Both the position numbers and the translations under genes were made by a program. Under the pieces are notes generated by a model. That model was not told the DNA's origin, did not search any database, and was given only the letters and a program-made list of their open reading frames with translations. Source: Limimaricola sp027213785 (GTDB lineage: Bacteria; Pseudomonadota; Alphaproteobacteria; Rhodobacterales; Rhodobacteraceae). Taken from it: DNA of 64,000 bases. The DNA is taken from assembly GCF_050847355.1 (NCBI RefSeq), contig NZ_CP193755.1:2170001-2234000 (forward strand). Reading direction: 5' to 3'. Shown here one piece after another: positions 36,618 through 45,721 of this stretch. How positions within the stretch are numbered: position 1 is the first letter of the stretch; each line of letters opens with the position of its first letter.

Positions 36618-38432
36618 ATGAGTCAGAGCTGCGTGACGGAACTCCACCGCTGCGGCGCGGGGATCGAGGAGGAGGCGCTCGCGGCGTCGCTCGATCTTTT
36701 GCCGTCGCCGACCTGGGTGGCCGATCCGGTCTGCGGCGGTGTTCACTTCAACCGCGCCTGGCTCGAGTTTCGCGGCCGGACCCTGTCGCAGGAACTGGGC
36801 CGGGGCTGGTTCACGGGCATCCATCCTGAGGACCACGACAAGCTCGACACCTACAGGATCGCGCTGTCGGCGGGGCGGCCCTATCAGGTGGAGTACCGGC
36901 TGCGCCGGCATGACGGCGTCTGGCGCTGGATGCTGGATACCGGCGCACCGCGCTTCGCGCCGGATGGCGAGCTGATCGGGTTCATCGGCAGCTGTGTCGA
37001 TATCACGGTCCGCCGCGAGGCCGAAATGACCCTCGCCGAGAACGAGGCGCGGCTGCGCAGCGTCACGGAGAATGTCCCGGGCTACATCTTCCAGCGGATC
37101 GTGCATCCCGACGGACGGGCCGAATACCCGATCTTCAACGGTGCCGGTGAGCGGGAGAACGGCGGCACGGCCCGTTTCGGCGCCGAGGCGCTGGGTCAGA
37201 TGGTCCATCCCGAGGATCTGCCTGCGATGCAGGTACGCTATGCCGAGGCCGTGAGCACCATGGGCCGGCTGGACTGCGAGGGACGTTTGGTGCTGCCCGA
37301 CGGCGAAAGCCGCTGGATCCGCTCCCTGTCGCAACCGCGCCCGCGGGCAGATGGCGCGCTGATCTGGGACGGGGTGATGCTCGACATCACCGAGCAGCGC
37401 GAACGCGAAGCCGCGCTCGAACGCTCGGCCATGATGCTGGGAATGAGCATCGAGATCGCGGCGATCGGGACTTGGGAGTTCGCCCCCGAAACCGGCCTGA
37501 TCGCCGCCTCGGCCCGCGTGCAGGCGATGTTCCAGCTGCCGGAAAGCGAGGGCCCGCGCCCGTTCGAAGACTATCTCGACCGGGTCCACCCGGAGGATCG
37601 CGACGCGGTGTACCAGGACATGCGCGATGCCCGGGTCGAGGGGGCCGAAATGGCGCGGGTCTACCGCCTTGCGCCGCCCGATGGTCCGCAACGCTGGGTC
37701 AGCATGCGTGGCCGGCTGGTCCGGCTCGCCGATGGGAGCCGTCGGCTCATCGGCGCCATCACCGACATCACCGAAACCAAGCGCCACGAGGCCGAGCGCG
37801 AGGCGGCGCTCACGCATCGCCAGACGCTGCTGGCCGAGCTGAACCACCGGATGAAGAACAACCTGCACCTGATCCTGTCGATGCTGCGGCTGGAGGCGGG
37901 GCGGTTCCAAGGCCCGGACTCCTTTGCCACGGCGATCGAGCGGATCGAGGCGGTGGCGGCGCTGCACGCGCAGCTCGGCTTTTCCGAGGGCGCCGGGCGC
38001 GTCAGCTTCTGCGGCTATCTCGAGGATCTCGCGGGCAAGCTGCGCCGCTCTCTGCTCGAGGGCACCGGCATCCGGCTCGACTGCACCGCCGAGCCCCTCG
38101 ATCTCGATCTCGACCTGGCCGTGCCGCTCGGCATCGTCATCAACGAGCTGGTCACCAACTCCATCAAGCACGCCTTCCCGCAAGGCGCGGGACTGATCCG
38201 CCTCGGGCTGTCCCGCAAGGCGGATGGTGGGCTTCTGGTGGTGGTCGAGGATGACGGGTACGGCCCCGAGGGGGCCGCGCCCGACACGCCCGAGACGACG
38301 TCGTATCCCTGCTCCGGATCGGGCATGGGGTCGCGGCTCGTGGCCGGGCTCTGCGCGCAGATCGGGGCCCGGCTCAAGAGCCATAGCCTGCCTGGAATGA
38401 GGCACGAGATCCACTTGCCGCCGCAGGGCTGA
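36618..38432 (+). CDS. Cytosolic three-PAS sensor histidine kinase, HisKA_2/HWE-like
   Basis: 604 aa without membrane helices. Three PAS/PAC units occupy roughly residues 20-145, 145-275 and 275-400 (repeated ending RLIGAITDIT/LIGFIGSCVDIT). The kinase core starts LLAELNHRMKNNLHLILSML near residue 410 with the phospho-acceptor His, followed by N-box NELVTNSIKHAF and a short G-box DDGYGPEG. This HisKA_2 type is frequent in alphaproteobacterial light, redox and general-stress sensing. No response regulator is adjacent. ATG 36618 is chosen; GTG 36606 in frame is possible. Confidence 0.9.
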   Translation: MSQSCVTELHRCGAGIEEEALAASLDLLPSPTWVADPVCGGVHFNRAWLEFRGRTLSQELGRGWFTGIHPEDHDKLDTYRIALSAGRPYQVEYRLRRHDGVWRWMLDTGAPRFAPDGELIGFIGSCVDITVRREAEMTLAENEARLRSVTENVPGYIFQRIVHPDGRAEYPIFNGAGERENGGTARFGAEALGQMVHPEDLPAMQVRYAEAVSTMGRLDCEGRLVLPDGESRWIRSLSQPRPRADGALIWDGVMLDITEQREREAALERSAMMLGMSIEIAAIGTWEFAPETGLIAASARVQAMFQLPESEGPRPFEDYLDRVHPEDRDAVYQDMRDARVEGAEMARVYRLAPPDGPQRWVSMRGRLVRLADGSRRLIGAITDITETKRHEAEREAALTHRQTLLAELNHRMKNNLHLILSMLRLEAGRFQGPDSFATAIERIEAVAALHAQLGFSEGAGRVSFCGYLEDLAGKLRRSLLEGTGIRLDCTAEPLDLDLDLAVPLGIVINELVTNSIKHAFPQGAGLIRLGLSRKADGGLLVVVEDDGYGPEGAAPDTPETTSYPCSGSGMGSRLVAGLCAQIGARLKSHSLPGMRHEIHLPPQG

Positions 38433-38520
38433 TCAGACTTGGCCAAGTGCCGCCAATGCATGGCTGGTAGACCGACAAGCGCATTGCAACCTGCGCCCGG
38501 CTGCCTCATGGGAAGACGAA

Positions 38521-40179
38521 ATGCGCAGGGCGATTCCCGTTGCGCCCCAAACGCCTAAAAGACCAGCCATGCCCGATTTCCCGACGACTTCACCGCGCTT
38601 CGACCGCCGGAGCCTGCTGCGCGCCATCGGCGCCTCGGCCACGCTTCTGGCCGGCCTCGGCGGTGCCGCACCGCTCCGTGCCCAGACCGACCGTCCGAGG
38701 GTGATCCCCCCGGCCGAAGAGGAGGTGGCGACCCCCTTCGACTTCGAGATGCTGACCGCAGAGATGCGGGCCCTCGCCGCCGAGCCCCCCGCCCCGGTGG
38801 AGCGCCCCGCCCTGCCCCTGGGCCCGCTGGGTTACGACGACTATCGCCTCATCGCCTTCAAGCCCGAGAACGCGCGCTGGCGCGGCGCCGAGACGCCGTT
38901 CCGGCTGCACGCCTTCCACATGGGCTGGCTGTTCGAAGAGCCGGTGCGGCTTTACCAGATGCGCGACGGCATGGCCCGGCCGATGCGCTTCGACACGCAG
39001 GATTTCGACTATCACGGCCGCCTCTCCGAGAAGGCCGAGAAGATCGCCGAGCTTCCGGGCGTCGCGGGTTTCCGGCTCAACGCGCCCCTGAACCGGCCCG
39101 ATCGCGAGGACGAGCTGGTGGCGTTTCTCGGCGCCAGCTACTTCCGCGCTCTGGGCCGCGACAGCCGCTACGGGCTGAGCGCGCGCGGCGTCGCCGTCGA
39201 CACCGCCACCTCGCGCGCCGAGGAATTCCCGCGCTTCAGCCGGTTCTGGCTGGAGCCGGGCGACCGGCAGGTGACGATCTATGCCGCGCTCGAGGGCGAG
39301 ACGCTGACCGGAGCCTACCGCCTCATGGTGACGCCCGGGCAGGACACCGAGATCGAGGTGACCGCGCGGCTGTTCTTCCGCCGCAGCCCGGAGCAGCTCG
39401 GCGTCGCGCCGCTGACCTCGATGTTCCTGTTCTCCGAGAAGAACCGGGCCGAATTCGACGATTACCGCCCTGCCGTGCATGACAGCGACGGGCTGAGGAT
39501 CGAGCGGCGCGACGGCGATGTGCTGTGGCGTCCGCTCAACAACCCGCCGCGCCTCTCCTCGTCCTATTTCGGCGAGGAAAGCCCGCGCGCCTTCGGCCTG
39601 TACCAGCGCGACCGCGATTTCGAGAACTATCAGGATAGCGGCGCACGTTACGAGCGGCGCCCCTCGCTCAGGGTCGAGCCGATCGGTGACTGGGGCCGCG
39701 GCGCGGTCCGGCTCGTCGAGATTCCGACCGATCTCGAGGCAAACGACAACATCGTCGCCTTCTGGGTGCCCGAAGGCAAAATTGCCGCAGGCGATGAGCG
39801 CGAGTTCGCCTACCGTCTGCGCTGGGGCGATCTGTCCGCCGACACCGCTTCCGAGACCGCCCATGTGGCCGAGACCCGGGCCGGGGCGGGCGGTGTCTCG
39901 GGCGTCGAGAGCGTGGCCGGCACCCGGAAATTCGTCATTGATCTCAAGGGCGGCGCGCTGGAGCGCCTTTCGGCCGAGGCCGAGGTCGAACTCAAGGCCG
40001 AGGCGCATGGCGGCGAGATCCTGTCGCAGACGCTGGAGCGGATCGAGGCCAGCGGCCAGTGGCGCGCGGTGCTTGATGTCTCCGCCCCGCCCGACGCTAC
40101 GGTCGAACTGACCGCGCATGTGGCCGGTTTCGGCCGCAAGCTCTCGGAAACCTGGCTTTATCAGTGGATCAACGCCTGA
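38521..40179 (+). CDS. opgG: Periplasmic glucan biosynthesis protein OpgG/MdoG
   Basis: 552 aa. A Tat-type signal (DRRSLLRAIGASATLLAGLG) lies near residues 28-50. The mature protein has the OpgG beta-sandwich domains with FDFEMLTAEMRALA and FLGASYFRALGRDSRYGLSA, the strongest family signature. It acts in the periplasm to branch or shape osmoregulated periplasmic glucans. ATG 38521 has GGGAAG upstream; 38569 would shorten the Tat n-region and is an alternative. Its stop overlaps the start of the next small gene (TGATG). Confidence 0.93.
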   Translation: MRRAIPVAPQTPKRPAMPDFPTTSPRFDRRSLLRAIGASATLLAGLGGAAPLRAQTDRPRVIPPAEEEVATPFDFEMLTAEMRALAAEPPAPVERPALPLGPLGYDDYRLIAFKPENARWRGAETPFRLHAFHMGWLFEEPVRLYQMRDGMARPMRFDTQDFDYHGRLSEKAEKIAELPGVAGFRLNAPLNRPDREDELVAFLGASYFRALGRDSRYGLSARGVAVDTATSRAEEFPRFSRFWLEPGDRQVTIYAALEGETLTGAYRLMVTPGQDTEIEVTARLFFRRSPEQLGVAPLTSMFLFSEKNRAEFDDYRPAVHDSDGLRIERRDGDVLWRPLNNPPRLSSSYFGEESPRAFGLYQRDRDFENYQDSGARYERRPSLRVEPIGDWGRGAVRLVEIPTDLEANDNIVAFWVPEGKIAAGDEREFAYRLRWGDLSADTASETAHVAETRAGAGGVSGVESVAGTRKFVIDLKGGALERLSAEAEVELKAEAHGGEILSQTLERIEASGQWRAVLDVSAPPDATVELTAHVAGFGRKLSETWLYQWINA

Positions 40180-40361
40180 TGCTCGACCGGACCCTTTCGC
40201 TGCCCGACCTCGACACCGCCCGCCTCGAAGCGGAGGCCGCGGAGCGCGGAGCGCTGCCCGATGCCCCGCTGGCCATGCCGCGCCAGCGGCTGGAGCGGAC
40301 GGCGACGCCCGCCCTGCTGGCCCGCCTGCGGGCGCTTCTGGCACCGCGTCTGGACGCCTGA
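40179..40361 (+). CDS. opgI: Small protein between opgG and opgH, OpgI-like
   Basis: 60 aa (starts MLDRTLSLPDLDTARLEAEA), rich in Leu, Ala and Arg and predicted helical, without a signal peptide. The ATG overlaps the opgG stop (TGATG) and its own stop is one base before the opgH start, so it is translated in a chain with both. R. sphaeroides has a small opgI gene in the same position of its opgGIHC operon, which is why I use the symbol; I could not align the two. The function is unknown, possibly a partner of OpgH. Confidence 0.75.
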   Translation: MLDRTLSLPDLDTARLEAEAAERGALPDAPLAMPRQRLERTATPALLARLRALLAPRLDA

Positions 40362-40362
40362 C

Positions 40363-42123
40363 ATGTCCCCGACAGGCCCGATGCGGGCACGGGTCGCGGC
40401 GCTGGGCGCGAGCCTCGCGCTCGCGGCCGGTGCCTTCACCCTGTTCTTCGCCCAGCGCCAGACCGGCGGGCTCTGGGTCGAGTTCGCGCGCAGCCTGCTG
40501 ATCCTGATGGCCACCTTCTGGCTGAGCTGGGGCGCGGCGCAGGCCGTGCTCGGCCTGTGGCCGGGCCGCGCGCGCGCGCCACGCCGCGCCGAGCCGCAGG
40601 GACGCTGCGCGATCCTCGTGCCGGTGCACGAGGAGGACCCGCGCGCGACCTTCTCGCGCATCGCCGCGATGGACGCGGCGCTGGCCCGGACGCCGCAGGC
40701 CGGGCTGTTCGATTTCGCGATCCTGTCCGACACCCGCTCGGCGCAGGGCGCGACGCGCGAGGCGGCATGGTATCTCGCGCTGCTGCGGGCGCGTGACGCG
40801 GAAGGGCGCATCTTCTATCGCCGCCGAACCTCCAATGCCGGTCGCAAGGCGGGCAATATCGAGGATTTCATCAAGAGTTCGGGCGCGGCCTACGAGTATG
40901 CGCTGATCCTCGACGCCGACAGCCTGATGTCGGCCGAGACCATCATCGAGATGGCGCGCCGCATGGCGGGCGAGCCACGGCTCGGGCTCTTGCAGAGCCT
41001 TCCGGGCGTGATCCGTGCCGGCTCCGTTTTCGGGCGGGCGATGCAGTTCTCGGCGGCGCTGCATTCGCCGATCTTCGCGCGCGGCGTGGCGCGGCTGCAG
41101 GGCGAGACCGGGCCGTTCTGGGGCCACAACGCGATGGTGAGGATGCGCGCCTTCGCGGAGAGTTGCGCGCTGCCCGACCTCGCCGGGCCGCCGCCCTTCG
41201 GCGGTCACATCCTGAGCCACGACTATGTCGAGGCGGCGCTCTTGGCGCGGGCGGGCTGGATCGTGCGGCTCGACGAGGATCTCGCGGGTTCCTACGAGGA
41301 AGGGCCCGAGAACATCCTCGCCCATGCCAAGCGCGATCGCCGCTGGTGCCAAGGCAACCTGCAGCACGCGCGGCTGCTGACGGCGCCGGGGCTGCGCCCA
41401 TGGAGCCGCTTCGTGTTCCTGCAGGGCATTCTCGCCTATGTCTCGTCGCTGTTCTGGCTGGGCTTCCTCGCCACGACGATCATCGCCCCGGCGCTGCGGG
41501 TCGAGCCGGATTACTTCCCGCTCCCCGGCTGGTCCTTTCCGGTGCTGCCGCCCAACGAGACCACCCGCACCGCCGGGCTGATCATCGGCGTGCTCGGGCT
41601 GTTGATCCTGCCCAAGCTGATGATCGCGGTGCAGGCGATCCGGTCGGGCCGCGCGGCGGGCTTTGGCGGCTCGGTGCGCCTCATGGCCTCGACCATGGCC
41701 GAGATCGCGTTGTCGAGCGTCACCGCGCCGATCTTCCTGATGTTCCAGACCCGCTCGGTGCTGCAGGTGCTATCGGGCCGGGATGGCGGCTGGCCGGCCT
41801 CGGCGCGCGGCGAGGGCCGTCTGGGCCTCGTCGAGAGCTGGCAGGCGAGCCGCTGGATCTCGGTCGCGGGCCTTGCCGGTCTGGCCGCCACCTGGCGGCT
41901 GTCGCCCGAGCTGGTGGGCTGGCTGATCCCGGTGGCGGGGCCGATGATCGCGGCGCCGCTGGTGATCTGGGCCACCTCCCTGCCCTGCCGCGCGCTGTTC
42001 GCGGTGCCGTCCGAAACCCGACCCGACCCGATCCTCGGCCAGCAGGACGAGGTTCTCGCGGCCTGGGCCCCGCTGAGCGACAGCGAGGCCGCCCACCCCC
42101 GGCAGGAGCCGCAACATGCCTGA
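40363..42123 (+). CDS. opgH: Periplasmic glucan glucosyltransferase OpgH/MdoH
   Basis: 586 aa, an inner-membrane GT2-family transferase. Two N-terminal helices (residues 10-65), then the catalytic domain with ILVPVHEEDPRATF, LILDADSLM (DxD), HDYVEAALL (acceptor Asp) and RDRRWCQGN (the Q(Q/R)xRW equivalent), and four to six C-terminal helices. It polymerises glucose from UDP-glucose and passes the chain to the periplasm. It is shorter than E. coli MdoH because the N- and C-terminal cytosolic extensions are missing. It overlaps opgC by 8 nt. Confidence 0.94.
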   Translation: MSPTGPMRARVAALGASLALAAGAFTLFFAQRQTGGLWVEFARSLLILMATFWLSWGAAQAVLGLWPGRARAPRRAEPQGRCAILVPVHEEDPRATFSRIAAMDAALARTPQAGLFDFAILSDTRSAQGATREAAWYLALLRARDAEGRIFYRRRTSNAGRKAGNIEDFIKSSGAAYEYALILDADSLMSAETIIEMARRMAGEPRLGLLQSLPGVIRAGSVFGRAMQFSAALHSPIFARGVARLQGETGPFWGHNAMVRMRAFAESCALPDLAGPPPFGGHILSHDYVEAALLARAGWIVRLDEDLAGSYEEGPENILAHAKRDRRWCQGNLQHARLLTAPGLRPWSRFVFLQGILAYVSSLFWLGFLATTIIAPALRVEPDYFPLPGWSFPVLPPNETTRTAGLIIGVLGLLILPKLMIAVQAIRSGRAAGFGGSVRLMASTMAEIALSSVTAPIFLMFQTRSVLQVLSGRDGGWPASARGEGRLGLVESWQASRWISVAGLAGLAATWRLSPELVGWLIPVAGPMIAAPLVIWATSLPCRALFAVPSETRPDPILGQQDEVLAAWAPLSDSEAAHPRQEPQHA

Positions 42124-43315
42124 GCAAACCGTCTCGATCCCGGTCGCGCGCCAGCTGCCGAAACCCCGGGACCCCCGGCTCGACGTGCTGCGCGGGCTGG
42201 CGCTGGTGATGATCTTCATCAACCACGTGCCGGGCAATTTCTGGGAAGACTGGACCAGCCGCAATTTCGGCTTTTCCGATGCCGCCGAGGGCTTCGTGCT
42301 GATGGCGGGGATCTCGGCCGGTCTGGCCTATTCGGCGGGCTTCCGGGTCCGCTGGCCGTGGCAGGGCGTGGCGAAGATCTGGCGCCGGGCCTGGACGCTC
42401 TATCTCGTGCACCTGCTGATCACCTTGTCCGCGCTGATGATCGCGGCGGCGCTGGCGCGTTTCGCCGACATGCCCGCCATGCTGTGGAAGCACGGCATGG
42501 GCCTGCTGTTCCGTGATCCGCTGGGCTTTCTGATCGGTGTGCCGACGCTCGGCTTCCAGATCGGCTATGCCAACATCCTGCCGCTCTATTTCGTGCTGCT
42601 GATGGCGGCGCCGCTTGTGCTCTGGGCGGCGGTGCGGCGACCGCTCTGGACCCTCGCGGCCTCGGCGCTCCTGTGGATGGCGGCCGCGCATTTCCGGCTG
42701 ACGCTGCCCAACTATCCCACGGGCGGCTGGCAGTTCAGCCCGCCGGCCTGGCAGCTGCTGTTCGTGCTCGGCCTCGTCACGGGCATCATGGCCAAGCAGG
42801 GCCGCAGGCTCGTGCCCGCGCGGCGCTGGATCATGGGGGTGGCCGTGGCCTTTCTGGTGCTGTCGCTGGCCTGGATGAACCTTCCGGGCTTTGGCAAGAC
42901 CGGCAATCACCTACTCTGGATGGCGAACCAGCAGGGCGTGCCGGGTTTCATGACCAGCTTCAACAAGCCATATCTGAACCTGCCGCGGCTGCTGCACCTG
43001 CTGGCGTTGTTCTACGTGCTGGCATCATGGGGCGCGGTGCGTCGCGCCTGCGCCTCGCGGCTCGCGGCCCCCTTCGCGCTCCTGGGGCGGCAGGCGCTGC
43101 CGGTCTTCGCTCTGGGCTCGATCACCATCTACCTGATCCAGGGCATCAAGACCGAGACCGGCGAGAACTTCGCGCTCGACACGATGATGCTCGGCGCCGG
43201 TCTGGCGCTGCAATTCGCCTTCGCCGCCGCGCGGCAGTACTGGCCCGCCGATCGCGATGCCGCGGCGCGGGTCGCGGCTGCCTCGCCCGCACCGGAAAAG
43301 GCGCTCGCCGCTTAG
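42116..43315 (+). CDS. opgC: OpgC protein, periplasmic glucan succinyl/acyl substitution
   Basis: 399 aa with about ten membrane helices. RLDVLRGLALVMIFINHVPG near residue 21 and FVLMAGISAGLAYSAGF near residue 60 are the OpgC signature. It adds succinyl groups to glucans at the inner membrane and periplasm. It is the last gene of opgGIHC, starting 8 nt inside opgH. No opgD is present. Its TAG stop shares three bases with the convergent nadC stop (TTAG at 43312-43315). Confidence 0.93.
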   Translation: MPEQTVSIPVARQLPKPRDPRLDVLRGLALVMIFINHVPGNFWEDWTSRNFGFSDAAEGFVLMAGISAGLAYSAGFRVRWPWQGVAKIWRRAWTLYLVHLLITLSALMIAAALARFADMPAMLWKHGMGLLFRDPLGFLIGVPTLGFQIGYANILPLYFVLLMAAPLVLWAAVRRPLWTLAASALLWMAAAHFRLTLPNYPTGGWQFSPPAWQLLFVLGLVTGIMAKQGRRLVPARRWIMGVAVAFLVLSLAWMNLPGFGKTGNHLLWMANQQGVPGFMTSFNKPYLNLPRLLHLLALFYVLASWGAVRRACASRLAAPFALLGRQALPVFALGSITIYLIQGIKTETGENFALDTMMLGAGLALQFAFAAARQYWPADRDAAARVAAASPAPEKALAA

Positions 43316-44154
43316 AAGTCGAGCCCGAGATCAAGGGTGCGTGCCGAATGGGTCAGCGCGCCGGAGGAGACGTAGTCAACCCCGGTGGCGCAGACCTCGG
43401 CCACCCGTTCGCGCCGCATGTTGCCCGAGGCTTCGGTCACGAGACGCCCGCCGACCATCTCGACGGCGCGGGCCAGGTCGGCGGTCGACATGTTGTCGAG
43501 CAGCACGACATCGGCGCCGCCGACCTCCAGCACCTCGGCGAGCTGGTCCAGCGTATCGACCTCGATCTCGATCTTGAGCATGTGCGAGGCCGAGGCCATC
43601 GCGGCACGCAGCGCGGCGCGGATGCCGCCCGCCGCCGCGATGTGGTTGTCCTTGATCAGGATCGCGTCCGACAGGCCGTAGCGGTGATTGAAGCCGCCGC
43701 CATGCAGCACCGCGAGCTTCTCGGCGGCGCGCAGGCCGGGCGTGGTCTTGCGGGTGCAGGTGACGCGGGTGGCGGTGCCGGCCGTCTCCTTCACGAAACC
43801 GGCGGTCAGCGTGGCGATGCCCGAGAGCCGCCCGGCGAAGTTGAGCGCGACGCGCTCGGCCGAGAGGATCGAAGCGGCCGAGCCCTCGATCTCCATCAGC
43901 GTGTCGCCGGGGGCGCAGGCGGCGCCGTCGGCGAGGCGGGTGGTGACCCGCAGCGTCGGATCGACGAGGCGGAACGCGATGGCCGCGATCTGAAGCCCCG
44001 ACACCACGCCAGGCTCGCGCGCGTTGATCCGCGCGGCATAGGTCGTGTCGGGCGGGATCACGGCGCGGGTGGTGACGTCGCCATAGGCGCCCAGGTCCTC
44101 GTGCAGCGCATGGCGCACCATCGGCTCGAGCAACAGGTCGGGGATCAGGGTCAT
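43312..44154 (-). CDS. nadC: Nicotinate-nucleotide pyrophosphorylase (quinolinate phosphoribosyltransferase)
   Basis: 280 aa. Substrate-binding basic residues lie in RKTTPGLRAAEKLAVLHGGG near residue 137 and HRYGLSDAILIKDNH near residue 160; the C-terminus has VDYVSSGALTHSA. It converts quinolinate plus PRPP to nicotinate mononucleotide in the cytosol. The start overlaps the nadB stop (ATGA). It is the last gene of nadABC. Confidence 0.96.
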   Translation of the reverse strand: MTLIPDLLLEPMVRHALHEDLGAYGDVTTRAVIPPDTTYAARINAREPGVVSGLQIAAIAFRLVDPTLRVTTRLADGAACAPGDTLMEIEGSAASILSAERVALNFAGRLSGIATLTAGFVKETAGTATRVTCTRKTTPGLRAAEKLAVLHGGGFNHRYGLSDAILIKDNHIAAAGGIRAALRAAMASASHMLKIEIEVDTLDQLAEVLEVGGADVVLLDNMSTADLARAVEMVGGRLVTEASGNMRRERVAEVCATGVDYVSSGALTHSARTLDLGLDF

Positions 44155-45713
44155 GCGGTCTCCGTGGCCGCGCATTCGGCGCGGATCTTCAGGGCATCTT
44201 CGAGCGTCAGGCGGCTGCGATGCGCCTGCGCGGGGTCGGTATCGGGGAAATCGGTGCGGCAATGGCCGCCCCGGCTTTCGGTGCGTCGCAGGGCCGCGGC
44301 GGCGATCAGCGTCGCGGTCGCGGTCATGGTGCGGAACGCGGGCGCGGGTTCGGCAGTCTCAAGCGCGGCGATGCCCGCGAGCGCGCGGCGCAGCCCGGGC
44401 CCGTCGCGCAGCACCGCGACATGGTCGGTCATCAGGCGGCGCAAAGCGGCCACGTTTTCGGGTGCAGGACCATGGCCGCCGGGGCCGAAGGCGACGGCGA
44501 TCTCGGGCGCGGTGACGGGCATGCCCGTCCGGCCCATGATGTCCTCGGCGCAGCGACGTGCGAAGACGAGCGCCTCCAGGAGCCCGTTCGAGGCGAGGCG
44601 GTTCGCCCCGTGCAGACCGGTCGAAGCCGCTTCGCCGCAGGCCCAGAGGCCTTCGAGACTGCTGCGTCCCCGCGCGTCTGTCTCGACGCCGCCCATATGG
44701 TAATGCGCGGCGGCCGCGACCGGGATGGTCCCCGCGACCGGGTCGATCCCGGCCCGCGCGCAGGCCTCTGCCACCGCCGGGAACTTCTCGACCACGCTCG
44801 GGCCAAGGGCGGCGCGGGTGTCGAGCGCCGGGTTGCGGCCCGCCTGCCGCTCGGCAAAGACGGCGCGGGCGACGATGTCGCGCGGGGCCAGTTCGGCATC
44901 GGGATGCTGCGCCGTCATGAAGCGCTCGCCCGCACCGTTGACCAGCCACGCCCCCTCGCCGCGCAGCGCCTCGGTGGCGAGCGGCAGCGGGTCCTCGCCC
45001 GTCGCGATGGCGGTGGGATGGAACTGCACGAACTCGGCATCGGCGATCATGGCGCCCGCGCGCGCCGCGGCGCCGATCACCTGGCCCCGGATGCGGGGCG
45101 GGTTGGTCGTGTGCAGCCACAGCCCGCCCGAACCGCCGCCGGCGAGCAGCACGGCGGGGGCCTCGATGGTCACCGGGGCCGAACCCGCCACGGCCTCGAT
45201 CTCGACCCCCGTGACCCGACCACCGGAGGCCGCGATGCCGGTGAGCAGCGCGCCGGGCAAGATCTGCACCGACGGCGTGCGCGCCAGCGCCGCGATCAGC
45301 GTGTCCATGATCTGCCGACCGGCCTGATCGCCCTTGACCCGCACCACACGCGCCGCGCCATGCGCCGCCTCGCGCGACAGCACGTAGCCGCCTTGCGCAT
45401 CGCGGTCGAAGGGCGTGCCGAGACCGGTCAGCTCGTGGATATGCTCGCGCGCCGCCCGTGTGACGAGATCGGCGATGGCGGCGTCGACGGTGCCCGCGCC
45501 CGCCGCCACCGTGTCGGCGGCATGGGCCTCGGGGCTGTCGGCGGCGTCCATGGCGGCGGCGACGCCGCCCTGTGCCCAGGCGCTGCTCGCGCCCTGCCCC
45601 GGCGGCTCCGGCGCGATCATCAATACCGGGCGCGGCGCCAGAGCGAGGGCGGCGGAAATCGCGCCGAGACCGGCACCGATAATGACGACGCGCTCGGTGC
45701 GCAGGCGGGTCAT
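44151..45713 (-). CDS. nadB: L-aspartate oxidase
   Basis: 520 aa. The FAD-binding GxGxxG motif is VVIIGAGLGAISAALA near residue 9; the conserved SSAWAQGGVAAAM near residue 43 and the catalytic regions QFHPTAIATGEDPLPLATEA and HYHMGGVETDARGR are present. GEAASTGLHGANRLASN near residue 358 is the C-terminal family motif. It oxidises aspartate to iminoaspartate, which NadA uses. It lies between nadA (8-nt gap) and nadC (4-nt overlap). Confidence 0.95.
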   Translation of the reverse strand: MTRLRTERVVIIGAGLGAISAALALAPRPVLMIAPEPPGQGASSAWAQGGVAAAMDAADSPEAHAADTVAAGAGTVDAAIADLVTRAAREHIHELTGLGTPFDRDAQGGYVLSREAAHGAARVVRVKGDQAGRQIMDTLIAALARTPSVQILPGALLTGIAASGGRVTGVEIEAVAGSAPVTIEAPAVLLAGGGSGGLWLHTTNPPRIRGQVIGAAARAGAMIADAEFVQFHPTAIATGEDPLPLATEALRGEGAWLVNGAGERFMTAQHPDAELAPRDIVARAVFAERQAGRNPALDTRAALGPSVVEKFPAVAEACARAGIDPVAGTIPVAAAAHYHMGGVETDARGRSSLEGLWACGEAASTGLHGANRLASNGLLEALVFARRCAEDIMGRTGMPVTAPEIAVAFGPGGHGPAPENVAALRRLMTDHVAVLRDGPGLRRALAGIAALETAEPAPAFRTMTATATLIAAAALRRTESRGGHCRTDFPDTDPAQAHRSRLTLEDALKIRAECAATETA

Positions 45714-45721
45714 CGTCAAGA

